A stretch of DNA of 64,000 bases from Lachnospiraceae bacterium (GCA_017441295.1 JAFRYA010000006.1:206049-270048), one strand, 5' to 3'; positions 10,021-19,135 are shown, counted from the stretch's first letter. Program-made: numbers and translations. Notes: generated by a model not told the origin, from the sequence alone.

Positions 10021-11784
10021 ATGAGCAAAGGTACAATTAAGAAAGTAGCCGGCCCACTGGTTGTAGCTACAGGCATGAGAGACGCGAACATGTTCGACGT
10101 TTGCCGTGTTGCTGACCAGAGGTTGATCGGTGAGATCATTGAGATTCACGGTGATGAGGCTTCTATTCAGGTTTATGAAGAGACCTCAGGCCTGGGACCT
10201 GGCGAACCGGTTGAATCAACAAATGCTCCACTGAGCGTAGACCTGGGACCGGGACTTATTGGAAGTATATTCGACGGTATTCAGAGACCGCTGGTTAAGA
10301 TAATGGAGAAAACAGGTAATAACCTGACCCGCGGTGTTGAGGTACCGGCACTTGATATGGAAAAGAAATGGACCTTCGTTCCAACCGCAAACGTTGGTGA
10401 CAAGGTTGATTCATGCGACATTATCGGTACCGTTCAGGAGACCCCTGTTGTTGTACAGAGGATCATGATCCCGAACGGAGTTAAAGGTACGATCAAATCC
10501 ATCACCGGCGGTGAATTCACACTGACAGATACAGTTGCAGTTGTTGAGACCGCAAACGGAGATGTTGAGATCACTATGTTACAGAAGTGGCCTGTTCGTG
10601 TCGGCCGTCCTTATAAGGAGAAACTGGCACCTACCATGCCGCTTATCACAGGTCAGCGTGTTATTGATACACTCTTCCCTATTGCTAAGGGCGGTACAGC
10701 AGCTATTCCGGGACCTTTTGGTTCAGGTAAGACTGTTACACAGCATCAGCTGGCAAAATGGGCAGAGGCTGACATCGTTGTTTACATCGGCTGCGGTGAG
10801 CGTGGCAACGAGATGACAGACGTTCTGAACGAGTTCCCTGAACTGAAGGATCCAAGAACAGGACATTCACTGATGGAAAGAACCGTTCTGATCGCTAACA
10901 CATCTGATATGCCTGTTGCAGCCCGTGAAGCATCCATTTACGTTGGTATTACCATCGCTGAGTACTTCAGAGATATGGGTTACTCAGTAGCTCTGATGGC
11001 AGACTCCACATCACGTTGGGCAGAGGCGCTCCGTGAAATGTCAGGACGTCTTGAGGAAATGCCTGGTGAAGAAGGTTACCCTGCATACCTGGGTTCCCGT
11101 CTGGCACAGTTCTACGAGAGAGCCGGCCGTGTTATTTCAAACGGTGAGAATCCTCGTGAAGGCGCACTGTCAGTTATCGGTGCTGTTTCTCCTCCGGGCG
11201 GCGATATTTCAGAGCCTGTATCCCAGGCTACACTGCGTATCGTCAAGGTATTCTGGGGACTGGATTCCAACCTGGCTTACAGAAGACACTTCCCGGCCAT
11301 CAACTGGCTGACCAGTTACTCACTGTATGATAAGGAAATGGGACCATGGTTTGACGAAGCAGCAGGCGGCCCATGGATGGCATGCAGAGGACGTCTCATG
11401 AAGATGTTAAGTGATGAGGCAGCTCTGGAAGAAATCGTACAGCTGGTTGGTATGGATGCTCTGTCAGCACCTGACCGTCTTAAGATGGAAGCAGCCCGTT
11501 CAATTCGTGAAGACTTCCTGCATCAGGATTCCTTCCATGAGGTTGACACATATACAGCACTTGATAAGCAGTTCCTCATGATGAAATTGATTCTCGCTTA
11601 CTATGATCTGGCTCTGGAAGCTCTTGAGAAGGGGGCATCTGTTGACGCTCTCGTAGGTCTGGCAGTAAGAGAGAAAATCGGTCGTTATAAATACACAACT
11701 CAGGACAAAATCCAGGAAGAATATGACAATATTCTTGCTGAACTCAAGAATGAGATTGCAAGCATTAATTGTGGGGAGGCTTAA
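10021..11784 (+). CDS. ntpA: V-type ATP synthase catalytic subunit A
   Basis: This 587-residue catalytic nucleotide-binding subunit has its Walker A as [11 protein letters not shown] (residues 231-241), followed by the conserved CGERGNEM and the Walker B region [18 protein letters not shown]. The non-homologous insert typical of A subunits ([20 protein letters not shown] region) is present and full-length. It is separated by 3 bp from ntpB. High third-position regularity and CGT-type Arg codons suggest strong expression. Confidence 0.97.
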   Translation: MSKGTIKKVAGPLVVATGMRDANMFDVCRVADQRLIGEIIEIHGDEASIQVYEETSGLGPGEPVESTNAPLSVDLGPGLIGSIFDGIQRPLVKIMEKTGNNLTRGVEVPALDMEKKWTFVPTANVGDKVDSCDIIGTVQETPVVVQRIMIPNGVKGTIKSITGGEFTLTDTVAVVETANGDVEITMLQKWPVRVGRPYKEKLAPTMPLITGQRVIDTLFPIAKGGTAAIPGPFGSGKTVTQHQLAKWAEADIVVYIGCGERGNEMTDVLNEFPELKDPRTGHSLMERTVLIANTSDMPVAAREASIYVGITIAEYFRDMGYSVALMADSTSRWAEALREMSGRLEEMPGEEGYPAYLGSRLAQFYERAGRVISNGENPREGALSVIGAVSPPGGDISEPVSQATLRIVKVFWGLDSNLAYRRHFPAINWLTSYSLYDKEMGPWFDEAAGGPWMACRGRLMKMLSDEAALEEIVQLVGMDALSAPDRLKMEAARSIREDFLHQDSFHEVDTYTALDKQFLMMKLILAYYDLALEALEKGASVDALVGLAVREKIGRYKYTTQDKIQEEYDNILAELKNEIASINCGEA

Positions 11785-11787
11785 GAT

Positions 11788-13158
11788 ATGCCAAAAGAGT
11801 ATAGAACAATTCAGGAGATTGCAGGTCCGATGATGCTCGTACAGGGCGTAGAAGGCGTTACCTATAATGAATTAGGCGAGATCGAGCTTGCAAATGGAGA
11901 AAAGAGACGTTGTAAAGTTTTGGAAATCGACGGCAGCAACGCAATGGTTCAGCTGTTTGAAACATCTACCGGTATCAACCCGCAGAACAGCAAGGTCCGC
12001 TTCCTTGGCAGGACCATGGAGTTCGGTGTTTCAGAAGACATGCTCAGCCGTGTGTTTGACGGACTTGGCCGTCCGATAGATGGCGGTCCGGAAATCCTTC
12101 CGGACAAGAGAATGGACGTTAATGGTCTGCCAATGAACCCTGCAGCCAGAAATTATCCTCAGGAGTTCATTCAGACCGGTGTTTCAGCAATCGATGGTCT
12201 GAACACACTGGTTAGAGGCCAGAAGCTGCCTATCTTCTCAATGTCAGGTCTGCCACATGCCGATCTGGCAGCGCAGATTGCCCGTCAGGCTAAGGTTCGT
12301 GGTACAGACGAGCAGTTCGCCGTTGTATTCGCCGCTATGGGTATTACTTTCGAGGAAGCTAACTTCTTCACCAAGTCATTCACCGAGACCGGCGCTATTG
12401 ACAGAACAGTAATGTTCGTAAACCTTGCTAATGACCCTGCTGTTGAGCGTCTGGCAACACCTAAGATGGCTCTGACAGCAGCTGAGTATCTGGCATTTGA
12501 AAAGGGAATGCACGTACTGGTTATCCTTACTGATATCACTAACTACGCTGACTCACTCCGTGAGGTTTCAGCAGCTCAGAAGGAAGTTCCCGGACGTCGT
12601 GGATATCCTGGTTACATGTACACTGACCTTGCTACTATTTATGAAAGAGCAGGACGTCAGGAAGGCAAGACAGGTTCCATCACCATGATTCCTATCCTTA
12701 CAATGCCTGAAGATGACAAGACCCATCCTATCCCTGACCTTACAGGATACATCACAGAGGGCCAGATCATCCTGAGCCGTGAGCTTTACAGACAGGGAAT
12801 TACACCTCCTATCGATGTTCTTCCTTCACTGTCACGTCTGAAAGACAAAGGTATCGGCGAAGGCAAGACCAGAGCTGACCACGCAAATACTATGAACCAG
12901 CTGTTCGCAGCTTACGCCCGTGGTAAGGAAGCCAAGGAACTCATGGTAGTTCTTGGTGAGGCCGCTCTGACCGATATGGATAAGTTATATGCAAAATTCG
13001 CTGACGAATTCGAGCAGAAGTACGTATCCCAGGGATATGAGACCAACAGAGATATCGAAGAAACTCTGGACATTGGCTGGGAGCTCCTTAGAATTCTTCC
13101 TCGTGCCGAGCTGAAGAGAATTAAGGACGAATTCTTGGATCAGTACTATGCAATGTAA
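11788..13158 (+). CDS. ntpB: V-type ATP synthase non-catalytic subunit B
   Basis: This 456-residue subunit alternates with A in the hexameric head. Diagnostic segments are [50 protein letters not shown] (the degenerate P-loop region without GKT) and [20 protein letters not shown]. The length is normal. In most operons of this type subunit D follows directly; here 184 bp of hairpin-rich sequence intervenes. Confidence 0.97.
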   Translation: MPKEYRTIQEIAGPMMLVQGVEGVTYNELGEIELANGEKRRCKVLEIDGSNAMVQLFETSTGINPQNSKVRFLGRTMEFGVSEDMLSRVFDGLGRPIDGGPEILPDKRMDVNGLPMNPAARNYPQEFIQTGVSAIDGLNTLVRGQKLPIFSMSGLPHADLAAQIARQAKVRGTDEQFAVVFAAMGITFEEANFFTKSFTETGAIDRTVMFVNLANDPAVERLATPKMALTAAEYLAFEKGMHVLVILTDITNYADSLREVSAAQKEVPGRRGYPGYMYTDLATIYERAGRQEGKTGSITMIPILTMPEDDKTHPIPDLTGYITEGQIILSRELYRQGITPPIDVLPSLSRLKDKGIGEGKTRADHANTMNQLFAAYARGKEAKELMVVLGEAALTDMDKLYAKFADEFEQKYVSQGYETNRDIEETLDIGWELLRILPRAELKRIKDEFLDQYYAM

Positions 13159-13162
13159 ACGA

Positions 13163-13316
13163 GTCAAGTGGACAGGCAGATGATCTGTGCTTGCAAGAGA
13201 TCAGATGCATGGACATTTGACGAGCAGACGCACGAACACGAAGCCGTAGAATACGGCGGGAGTGTGAGCGCGGCTGTCCGGCAGGAAAAGCTGCTGAAAG
13301 CAGCGTCTGCCGGGAC
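13163..13316 (+). ncRNA. Three-hairpin structured insert between ntpB and ntpD
   Basis: The 184-bp gap in an otherwise tight operon folds into three consecutive hairpins. Hairpin 1 (13163-13221) has 24-nt arms with about 18 matches, GTCAA..TGATCT against AGATCA..TTGAC. Hairpin 2 (13236-13265) is GCCGTA-GAA-TACGGC closed by ACAC/GTGT. Hairpin 3 (13276-13316) is GTCCGGCAG / CTGCCGGGAC around GCTGCT-GAA-AGCAGC. A 61-codon frame crosses it (GTG 13168) but has no SD and no recognisable protein, so RNA structure is the better reading. It could set A/B versus D stoichiometry, be a processing site, or be an interspersed repeat. Function is inferred only. Confidence 0.5.
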
Positions 13317-13342
13317 GTTACATCAAATAATTAGGAGATATT

Positions 13343-14020
13343 ATGGCAACTAAAAAACAGGTTAATCCTACCCGTATGGAGCTTACCAAGCTGAAGAAAA
13401 AGCTTGCGACAGCTGTCAGGGGACATAAGTTATTAAAGGATAAAAGAGATGAGTTGATGCGACAGTTCCTGGATCTTGTCCGTGAGAACAAGGCTCTCAG
13501 GGAACGCGTTGAGGAAGGCATCGCGAAGGCCAACAAGGACTTCGTACTTGCCAGGGCAGGCATGGAAGATGAAGAGATCAATGCAGCTTTCATGGCTCCT
13601 CGTCAGAGCGTTTCACTGGAGGGCGGCATTAAGAATGTCATGAGTGTTGAGGTTCCTGTTTTTGAATACAAGACCAGGACCGCAGACGAGAACGACATTT
13701 ATTCATATGGCTATGCATTCACGTCCAGTGATCTGGATGGTGCCGTAGCCAGCCTGTCAACAGTTCTTCAGGATATGCTCAGACTTGCCGAAGTTGAGAA
13801 ATCCTGCCAGCTCATGGCTGCCGAGATCGAGAAGACCCGCCGCCGTGTTAATGCGCTGGAGCACGTCATGATCCCTGATACTCAGGAAAGCATCAAATAC
13901 ATTCAGATGAAGCTGGATGAGAACGAACGAAGCACCCAGATCCGTCTGATGAAAGTTAAAGATATGCTTCTTGAAGAGGCACATCACTACAAAGAGAAAA
14001 TGCTCGCACATGAGCAGTAA
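13343..14020 (+). CDS. ntpD: V-type ATP synthase subunit D
   Basis: This 225-residue central rotor shaft has long N- and C-terminal helices: RMELTKLKKKLATAVRGHKLLKDKRDELMR at the start, and a C-terminal coiled coil with RRRVNALEHVMIPDTQ, the family hallmark. It is the last gene of the operon and is followed by a strong terminator. The SD TTAGGAGA lies 7 nt before the ATG. Confidence 0.95.
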   Translation: MATKKQVNPTRMELTKLKKKLATAVRGHKLLKDKRDELMRQFLDLVRENKALRERVEEGIAKANKDFVLARAGMEDEEINAAFMAPRQSVSLEGGIKNVMSVEVPVFEYKTRTADENDIYSYGYAFTSSDLDGAVASLSTVLQDMLRLAEVEKSCQLMAAEIEKTRRRVNALEHVMIPDTQESIKYIQMKLDENERSTQIRLMKVKDMLLEEAHHYKEKMLAHEQ

Positions 14021-14035
14021 TTACCTAAGCCTTTT

Positions 14036-14069
14036 GGAGCCGCCTTTATCGGGGCGGCTCCTTTTATTT
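14036..14069 (+). terminator. Terminator of the V-ATPase operon
   Basis: The perfect 9-bp GC-rich stem GGAGCCGCC / GGCGGCTCC is followed by TTTTATTT. Confidence 0.92.
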
Positions 14070-14084
14070 GAAGATAAATAATTG

Positions 14085-14113
14085 TTGCCAGAACTGAGCT
14101 TTTATGGGAAAAT
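14085..14113 (+). promoter_or_regulatory. Candidate promoter for thioredoxin
   Basis: TTGCCA, 17 nt, GAAAAT: a fair -35 and a weak -10 (4 of 6), placed just upstream of trxA and after the ATPase terminator. An alternative start site cannot be excluded. Confidence 0.4.
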
Positions 14114-14141
14114 CAATTAAAATAATTAAAGGAGAACAATT

Positions 14142-14453
14142 ATGTCAGAAGTTATTATTACACAGGACAATTTTAATACAGAAGTTATCAATTCAGATAT
14201 TCCGGTTCTGGTTGATTTTTGGGCCAGTTGGTGCGGCCCATGCCAGATGCTCGCCCCTGCAGTAGCGCAGCTGGCTGAGAACATGGCAGGCCAGGTTAAG
14301 GTTGGTAAGGTAAATGTAGATGAGCAGCCGGCACTGGCAGGCGGTTTTGGAATTACAAGCATTCCTACATTGCTTCTGTTCAAAGGCGGCCAGGTAGTTA
14401 ACAAGCAGATAGGTCTTTGCTCATATGACGACCTTGTTAGATTTGTAAAATAA
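14142..14453 (+). CDS. trxA: Thioredoxin
   Basis: This 103-residue thioredoxin fold has the active site WASWCGPCQMLAP (CGPC) near residue 31, followed by VDEQPALAGGFGITSIPTLLLF with the cis-Pro. It is a cytosolic disulfide reductant fed by thioredoxin reductase, which is not in this window. The SD AAAGGAG is good. The next gene starts 3 bp after its stop, so the two are probably cotranscribed. Confidence 0.95.
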   Translation: MSEVIITQDNFNTEVINSDIPVLVDFWASWCGPCQMLAPAVAQLAENMAGQVKVGKVNVDEQPALAGGFGITSIPTLLLFKGGQVVNKQIGLCSYDDLVRFVK

Positions 14454-14456
14454 TTT

Positions 14457-15581
14457 ATGGTTGAAGTCAGAGAAGTTAAGACGAAGAAGGAACAGCGGGA
14501 ATTCCTTAATTTCCCGCTGAAACTGTACAAGGACAATCCGAATTTCGTACCTCCGCTGTACAGCGATGAGAAGAAAATTTTCCAGGCAGATTACGTTTAT
14601 TACGAGACTTGCAAAGCGGTTTATTTCAACGCGTACAGGGACGGAGTGATGGTCGGCAGGATTTCCGGCATTATCCAGGGCGCCAGTAATGAGAAGACAG
14701 GCGAGAACAGGGTCAGGTTCACCAGATTTGACGCAATAGACGATCAGGAGGTGGCTGATGCTTTATTTGCTGCGCTTGAAAAATGGGCGGCTGATAACGG
14801 TATGGACAGGATCTGCGGACCTTTAGGATTCTCTGATCTCGAAAGGGAAGGCCTCTTAATAGAGGGCTTCGAGCACTTGGCTACATTTGAGGAACAGTAC
14901 AACTACGATTATTACCAGAAACTGATCGAGAACTGCGGCTACGGCAAAGAGATCGACTGGGTAGAGTACAAACTCAGGCAGCCTAAGGAGGTGGACGAAA
15001 AGCTTCTCAGACTGACCGATATCGTAATGAAGAAGAACAATCTTCATTTCTCGCTGGAGAAGAAGATCGGCAAATTCATAAAGAAATACGCGGATGATTT
15101 CTTCAGGCTGCTGGACGAGGGCTACGAGGATATTTACGGCACCGTGCCTTTCACAGAAAGCATGAAGAAGCTTCTGATCGGCAACTTCAGGCTGCTGCTG
15201 GGCACCAGGTATGTATCGGTGCTTCTGAATGACAAGGACGAAGCAGTCTGCATGGCCATGGTCATACCATCCATCGCCCGAGCGGTACAGAAGTCGGGTG
15301 GCAGGCTCACTCCGCCGTGCATAATCAAGATATTAAAGGCCAAGAGGAAGCCGGAGATACTGGACTTTGCTCTGATCGCGGTTGATAAGAGATATATCAA
15401 TAAAGGTGTCAGCATCTGCTTCATTCCGGAACTGTTCAAGATGCTGAACGCTACAGGCACTGTTAAATGGATGGAAACGAACCTGAACCAGGAGACTAAT
15501 ATGTCCATCCAGAACATGTGGAAACGTTTCGAAGGCGGTCGTCACAAACGGCGCCGGTCATTTATCAAAGTATTGGCATAA
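14457..15581 (+). CDS. GNAT-like (acyl-CoA N-acyltransferase superfamily) protein of unknown substrate
   Basis: This 374-residue protein has an N-terminal region of the kind seen in a conserved bacterial family with a GNAT fold: REFLNFPLKLYKDNPNFVPP, KAVYFNAYRDGVMVGRISG and RICGPLGFSDLEREGLLIEGF. A second half (ISICFIPELFKMLNATG type) resembles a duplicated acyltransferase fold, and the C-terminus is basic (GGRHKRRRSF). Neither substrate nor pathway is evident. It follows trxA by 3 bp without a convincing SD, so translation may rely on readthrough from trxA. A strong terminator follows. Confidence 0.7.
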   Translation: MVEVREVKTKKEQREFLNFPLKLYKDNPNFVPPLYSDEKKIFQADYVYYETCKAVYFNAYRDGVMVGRISGIIQGASNEKTGENRVRFTRFDAIDDQEVADALFAALEKWAADNGMDRICGPLGFSDLEREGLLIEGFEHLATFEEQYNYDYYQKLIENCGYGKEIDWVEYKLRQPKEVDEKLLRLTDIVMKKNNLHFSLEKKIGKFIKKYADDFFRLLDEGYEDIYGTVPFTESMKKLLIGNFRLLLGTRYVSVLLNDKDEAVCMAMVIPSIARAVQKSGGRLTPPCIIKILKAKRKPEILDFALIAVDKRYINKGVSICFIPELFKMLNATGTVKWMETNLNQETNMSIQNMWKRFEGGRHKRRRSFIKVLA

Positions 15582-15589
15582 ATAACAGC

Positions 15590-15621
15590 AATCTCCCCCT
15601 TCCGCAAGGGGGAGATTTTTT
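15590..15621 (+). terminator. Terminator of the trxA unit
   Basis: The 12-bp stem AATCTCCCCCTT / AAGGGGGAGATT with a CCGC loop is followed by TTTT. Confidence 0.93.
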
Positions 15622-15625
15622 GTGT

Positions 15626-15815
15626 GGCGCAGATTACGTATGATGGGATCTAAAATCTGCGCCTTTTTTCTTTATTTAGTAGCCTTTCAGCGCAGATAAT
15701 CTGAGATTCAATTAAAAAACTACGCCTTCGTGCCTGTAATCAAGGCAAAAAGGCGTAGATTTTACTTATTTTGAACCATTTTCTGCGCCAGGCAGGTAAA
15801 TCACCGGTTTAGCGC
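15626..15815 (+). repeat. Family-1 intergenic element, copy 1 (GGCGCAGATT boxes)
   Basis: Boxes in order: forward GGCGCAGATT (15626-15635), reverse AATCTGCGCC plus T-run (15654-15669), a forward-like AGCGCAGAT (about 15689), reverse variant ACTACGCC (about 15719-15726), forward variant GGCGTAGATT (about 15752-15761), reverse TTCTGCGCC (15781-15789). The variants CTACGCC and GGCGTAG changed together and still pair, which supports a real stem. The first hairpin plus T-run looks like a terminator on the plus strand. The tail resembles the GCGCCAGGC...GGCGC tail of copies 3 and 4 and runs into the end of the minus-strand reductase gene. Confidence 0.75.
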
Positions 15816-16975
15816 ACAGGTCTCTTCGCGAATGGATTGTCTGCGGCTCTCTGAGCAAGCATCTCCAGAACATCAGGAATAGCGATATTCTGTGGGCACT
15901 GGCTCTCGCACTGGCGGCACTGGATGCAGTCTGTAGGGCCTTTGCCCTCGCCCAGTCTCTGGATCGCGTTCGGTGTTGAGAACGCGTATTCAGCGATGAC
16001 GTCATCATTATAGATTTCGATCATCTTAGGGATATCCAGCTGCTGCGGGCATGTATCTGTGCAGTATCTGCATGCGGTACATGGGATCATCTTGGCTGCG
16101 AGGATCTTGTCCTTAATGCCGAACAGGAATTTGACTTCATCTTCTGTCAGCACATCGCGCTCCTTAAAGGTCTCAACGTTCTGATGGAGCTGATTCTCAT
16201 TGGACATACCGGAAAGTATCATGGTGACGCCCGGAACGGTGCGCAGGAATTTGAAGCACCAGTCAGTAATCTCGTCGTTCGGACGGAGAGCCTTCAGTTC
16301 GTCAATATAAGGCTGGGTGTAATTGATGAGCTTGCCGCCTCTGACAGGCTCCATTACCCAGATAGGAATGCCTCTCTTGTTCAGTTCATCAACTTTGAAC
16401 TTGGCATCCTGGTACTCCCAGTCAAACCAGTTGAGCTGAATCTGGCAGAACTCCATATATTGTCCGTATGTGTCCAGGAACTTAACAAAGTCTTCAGATG
16501 AAGCATGGGTGGAGAAACCGAAGTGGCGGATGCGTCCTGCCTCTTTCTGCTTCAGCAGGTAATCGATTACCTTGCCGCCCAGCTCAGGGTCCATGAAGTA
16601 GTTAATATTATGTCCGCTGACGTTGTGCAGCAGGTAGAAATCAAAATAATCAACCTTGCATTTGCTCAGCTGTTTCTCAAATACTTCCTCCTGTCTGGTG
16701 AAGTATGATTTATCAAATGTTGGAAACTTAGTTGCCAGGTAAAAGCTGTCTCTCGGGTAGTTGCTCAGGATGTTGCCGACTACGATCTCTGAATTGCCGT
16801 CGTGGTATGGCCACGCGGTATCAAAATAATTGATGCCGTTCTTCAGGCAGTAGTCGAGCATTCTTGCGGTTGTTTCCTCGTCAATGCTGTGCTTTTCATC
16901 ATCCAGTACAGGAAGCCGCATGTTTCCCATTCCAAGAGCTGATAATTTCAGGTCCTGAAAATCGTTATAATACAT
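15809..16975 (-). CDS. Aldo/keto reductase with C-terminal 2[4Fe-4S] ferredoxin domain
   Basis: This 388-residue protein has a TIM-barrel aldo/keto reductase core: FDTAWPYHDGNSE with catalytic Asp and Tyr, ATKFPT with the Lys, and YLLHNV with the His. A clostridial-type ferredoxin region follows with two cysteine clusters, CTACRYCTDTCP and CIQCRQCESQCPQ. This fused class is common in anaerobes; the physiological substrate is not known, and electrons may pass between the clusters and a carbonyl or flavin partner. The start overlaps the end of the methyltransferase gene by 11 bp, and its SD (AAGGAG) lies within that gene. Confidence 0.9.
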   Translation of the reverse strand: MYYNDFQDLKLSALGMGNMRLPVLDDEKHSIDEETTARMLDYCLKNGINYFDTAWPYHDGNSEIVVGNILSNYPRDSFYLATKFPTFDKSYFTRQEEVFEKQLSKCKVDYFDFYLLHNVSGHNINYFMDPELGGKVIDYLLKQKEAGRIRHFGFSTHASSEDFVKFLDTYGQYMEFCQIQLNWFDWEYQDAKFKVDELNKRGIPIWVMEPVRGGKLINYTQPYIDELKALRPNDEITDWCFKFLRTVPGVTMILSGMSNENQLHQNVETFKERDVLTEDEVKFLFGIKDKILAAKMIPCTACRYCTDTCPQQLDIPKMIEIYNDDVIAEYAFSTPNAIQRLGEGKGPTDCIQCRQCESQCPQNIAIPDVLEMLAQRAADNPFAKRPVR

Positions 16976-17852
16976 GCATTTTCTCCTTTCTTAAATAAAG
17001 TTTTCTGATATAGGCCGGTGTTGTGCCGCAGCACCCTCCCACAAGGCTTGCGCCTGCATTTATCAGTTCGGCCATGGAAGACGCAAAGGCGTCCTCGTCA
17101 AGATCGTATTTTACAGCTCCTCCGGGGAGCGTCTGGGGCATCCCGGCATTAGGCTTCGCAATCAGCGGCAGGCGGGTGGCACCGGCCATGGCCTCAATGA
17201 TCGGGAGCATCCTGTCGGGTCCGTATGAACAGTTAGCGCCTACAGCGTCCGCGCCGCAGTCAGTGATGATGCGGGCAGCGTCAGCGGCAGCGGTGCCGTA
17301 AGTTGTGCGTCCGCTCTCATCGAATGTCATGGTGACCATGAGCGGCAGTGAGGACACTTCATTAGCAGCTGTAATGGCGGCCCTGACCTCGTCAATGCTG
17401 ATCATGGTCTCGACAACCAGCAGGTCGCAGCCTGCCTTGTCAAGAATGCTGATCTGTTCTTTGTAAACGTCCACAGCTTCCTCAAAGGTCATGTCGCCGA
17501 AAGGCTCCAGCATTTCGCCGGTCATGGAAATATCTCCCGCAACCAGAGCGCGGCCCTGGGCGGCATTCTGGCTGATACGGACAGCATCCGTATTCAGCTG
17601 CTCTATCCTGCCTTGCAGGCCGAAGGTCTTAAGCCTTGCTGCGTTTGCGCCGAATGTAGGAGCCAGGATGATCTCGCTGCCGGCTTCAATGTATTGGCGC
17701 TGCAGGGTGATGACTGTCTCAGGATGGTCACAGACCCATTCTTCAGTGCAGCTGCCCCGCGGCATTCCCGCGGCCAGCAGGAAAGATCCGGTCGCTCCGT
17801 CCAGAATATGTATGGTGTTTTGGGTGTATGAAACAAACTCTTTTTTATTCAT
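16965..17852 (-). CDS. Homocysteine S-methyltransferase family protein
   Basis: This 295-residue TIM barrel has LDGATGSFLLAAG at the N-terminus, GANCSYGPD with the first zinc cysteine, and the terminal GGCCGTTP with the other two. It would transfer a methyl group to homocysteine to give methionine; S-methylmethionine or a corrinoid/folate partner are possible donors. A longer frame reaches 17981, but the extra N-terminus is not family-like and overlaps the rpsF promoter, so ATG 17852 (MNKKEFVSYTQ) is chosen. No SD is visible; a promoter -10 sits 6 nt before the ATG. It is first in a two-gene unit with the aldo/keto reductase. Confidence 0.88.
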   Translation of the reverse strand: MNKKEFVSYTQNTIHILDGATGSFLLAAGMPRGSCTEEWVCDHPETVITLQRQYIEAGSEIILAPTFGANAARLKTFGLQGRIEQLNTDAVRISQNAAQGRALVAGDISMTGEMLEPFGDMTFEEAVDVYKEQISILDKAGCDLLVVETMISIDEVRAAITAANEVSSLPLMVTMTFDESGRTTYGTAAADAARIITDCGADAVGANCSYGPDRMLPIIEAMAGATRLPLIAKPNAGMPQTLPGGAVKYDLDEDAFASSMAELINAGASLVGGCCGTTPAYIRKLYLRKEKMHVL

Positions 17853-17858
17853 GAAATA

Positions 17859-17887
17859 ATAATAATTAATTTTCTTGCAAATTGCAA
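17859..17887 (-). promoter_or_regulatory. Leaderless-type promoter for the homocysteine methyltransferase
   Basis: On the minus strand: TTGCAA (17882-17887), 17 nt, TATTAT (17859-17864), then 6 nt to ATG 17852. Transcription should start at the start codon. The -35 box lies inside the spacer of the divergent rpsF promoter. Confidence 0.55.
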
Positions 17888-17903
17888 TTATTCGTGTTAG
17901 AAT
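17875..17903 (+). promoter_or_regulatory. rpsF operon promoter
   Basis: TTGCAA (17875-17880), 17 nt, TAGAAT (17898-17903). It is back-to-back and interlocked with the methyltransferase promoter, so the two polymerases should exclude each other. The ~65-nt leader carries a short CTTTCC / GGAAGG hairpin near 17927-17947, where S6:S18 autoregulatory leaders occur in other bacteria; the diagnostic bases were not recognised. Confidence 0.6.
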
Positions 17904-17973
17904 TCCTATTCGTGATAATATTCCTTGCTTTCCACATGGATGGAAGGCCAGAGACCAAAAGGAGGTGCGAGAA

Positions 17974-18270
17974 ATGAGCAAATATGAAATAGCAGTTGTT
18001 TTAAGTGCTAAGCTCGAAGACGAAGAACGCGCTCAGATCATTGAGAAGATCAAAGGACTCGTAGAGAGATATTCCGGCAGCGTTACAGACGTTAAGGAAT
18101 GGGGCAAGAAGAAACTTGCTTACGAGATCCAGAAGATGTCTGAAGCTTTCTATTACTTCGTTGAATTCGAGACTGAGAACACCGATTGCCCTAACGAGAT
18201 GGAGCAGCAGCTCAGAATCATGGACGGCGTTATCAGATATTTAGTTGTTGCGCGTGAAGAAGAAGAGTAA
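17974..18270 (+). CDS. rpsF: 30S ribosomal protein bS6
   Basis: This is a 98-residue S6: MSKYEIAVVLSAKLEDEER, then VKEWGKKKLAYEIQKMSEAFYYFVEF, with an acidic C-terminus (AREEEE). S6 binds S18 on the 30S platform. ATG 17974 is chosen over the longer frame from 17875 because AAAGGAGGTG precedes it and the family begins here. It heads the classical rpsF-ssb-rpsR operon. Confidence 0.97.
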   Translation: MSKYEIAVVLSAKLEDEERAQIIEKIKGLVERYSGSVTDVKEWGKKKLAYEIQKMSEAFYYFVEFETENTDCPNEMEQQLRIMDGVIRYLVVAREEEE

Positions 18271-18311
18271 TTAACTAATGGCACTGAACACTCGTACAAG
18301 AAGGAGTTAGT

Positions 18312-18773
18312 ATGAACAAAGTAATACTTATGGGACGTTTAACGAGAGATCCCGACATCAGATACTCACAGGGAGAGAATTCCGTAGCAGTTGCCAGATT
18401 TACCTTAGCGGTAGACAGACGTTTCAGGAGAGACAATGAGCAGAACGCTGACTTTATCAGCTGTGTAGCATTCGGACGTAACGCAGAGTTCTTTGAGAAA
18501 TATACCAAGCAGGGAACCAAGGTTGTCATCGAAGGCAACATCCGTACCGGTAGCTATACCAACAGAGACGGTCAGAAAGTATACACCACCGACGTAGCAG
18601 TTGACAGCGTAGAGTTTGCAGAGAGCAAGGCCAGCGCATCATCATCAGCTAATCAGGAGGCACCTGCATACACCGCTCCTGCGAAACCTGTTCCGGCACC
18701 GTCAGAGGCAGCCAGCGAAGGTTTCATGAACATTGCAGACGGATTAGAAGACGAGGGTTTGCCATTTAATTAA
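18312..18773 (+). CDS. ssb: Single-stranded DNA-binding protein
   Basis: This 153-residue SSB has an OB fold from MNKVILMGRLTRDPDIRYS to TTDVAVDSVEF. A Ser/Ala/Pro-rich flexible linker follows. The acidic tail ends DGLEDEGLPFN, close to the usual DDDLPF partner-binding tip but with two extra changes (G before LPF and a terminal N). It acts in replication and repair together with the dnaB product encoded in the next unit. The SD AAGGAG lies upstream. Confidence 0.97.
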   Translation: MNKVILMGRLTRDPDIRYSQGENSVAVARFTLAVDRRFRRDNEQNADFISCVAFGRNAEFFEKYTKQGTKVVIEGNIRTGSYTNRDGQKVYTTDVAVDSVEFAESKASASSSANQEAPAYTAPAKPVPAPSEAASEGFMNIADGLEDEGLPFN

Positions 18774-18797
18774 ACCGTTATTAAGGAGGTCATAATT

Positions 18798-19061
18798 ATG
18801 GCATATAACAAAGCTGAAAAAGGCGATGCTCCAAAGAGGAGAACAAATATCCGCAGAAGAAAGAAAGTTTGCGTATTCTGCGGCGAGAATGCTCAGGTTG
18901 TAGATTACAAGGACGTTGCAACTCTTAAGAAGTTCGTTTCTGAGAGAGGCAAGATCTTACCAAGAAGAGTAACCGGTACATGCGCAAAGCATCAGAGAGC
19001 CGTTACCACAGCCATCAAGAGAGCAAGACACATTGCTTTAATGCCTTACACAGTAGACTAA
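18798..19061 (+). CDS. rpsR: 30S ribosomal protein bS18 (zinc-binding form)
   Basis: This 87-residue S18 reads [36 protein letters not shown]. The CVFC pair plus CxxH make the C+ zinc-ribbon version. It pairs with S6 in the 30S platform. A strong AAGGAGG SD and the terminator that follows mark it as the last gene of the operon. Confidence 0.97.
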   Translation: MAYNKAEKGDAPKRRTNIRRRKKVCVFCGENAQVVDYKDVATLKKFVSERGKILPRRVTGTCAKHQRAVTTAIKRARHIALMPYTVD

Positions 19062-19077
19062 CTAAGCAAGAAATTTT

Positions 19078-19108
19078 AAAGGAACTGCTTGAACGCAGTT
19101 CCTTTTTT
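19078..19108 (+). terminator. Terminator of the rpsF-ssb-rpsR operon
   Basis: The stem AAAGGAACTGC / GCAGTTCCTTT with a 6-nt loop is followed by a T-run. Confidence 0.92.
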
Positions 19109-19135
19109 CATGCGCTTTATTATTATTCGCCGGGT

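Noticed and set aside
13168..13353. 61-codon frame with GTG start between ntpB and ntpD
   Set aside because: No SD, no recognisable protein, and the sequence is better explained by three consecutive hairpins.
14445..14457. Leaderless promoter for the GNAT-like gene (TAAAAT 5 nt before ATG)
   Set aside because: No -35 at proper spacing, and the gene is 3 bp behind trxA, so cotranscription is simpler.
17904..17973. S6:S18 autoregulatory leader motif in the rpsF 5' UTR
   Set aside because: A short hairpin is present, but the conserved bases of the known motif were not recognised, so it is mentioned only under the promoter.
16965..17981. Longer N-terminus for the homocysteine methyltransferase (start at 17981)
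   Set aside because: The extra 43 residues are not family-like and cover the rpsF leader and both promoters; MNKKEFVSYTQ at 17852 fits the family start.
18312..19061. Phage-type ssb as a sign of a prophage
   Set aside because: It lies in the canonical rpsF-ssb-rpsR operon and is the chromosomal copy; no phage genes are near.
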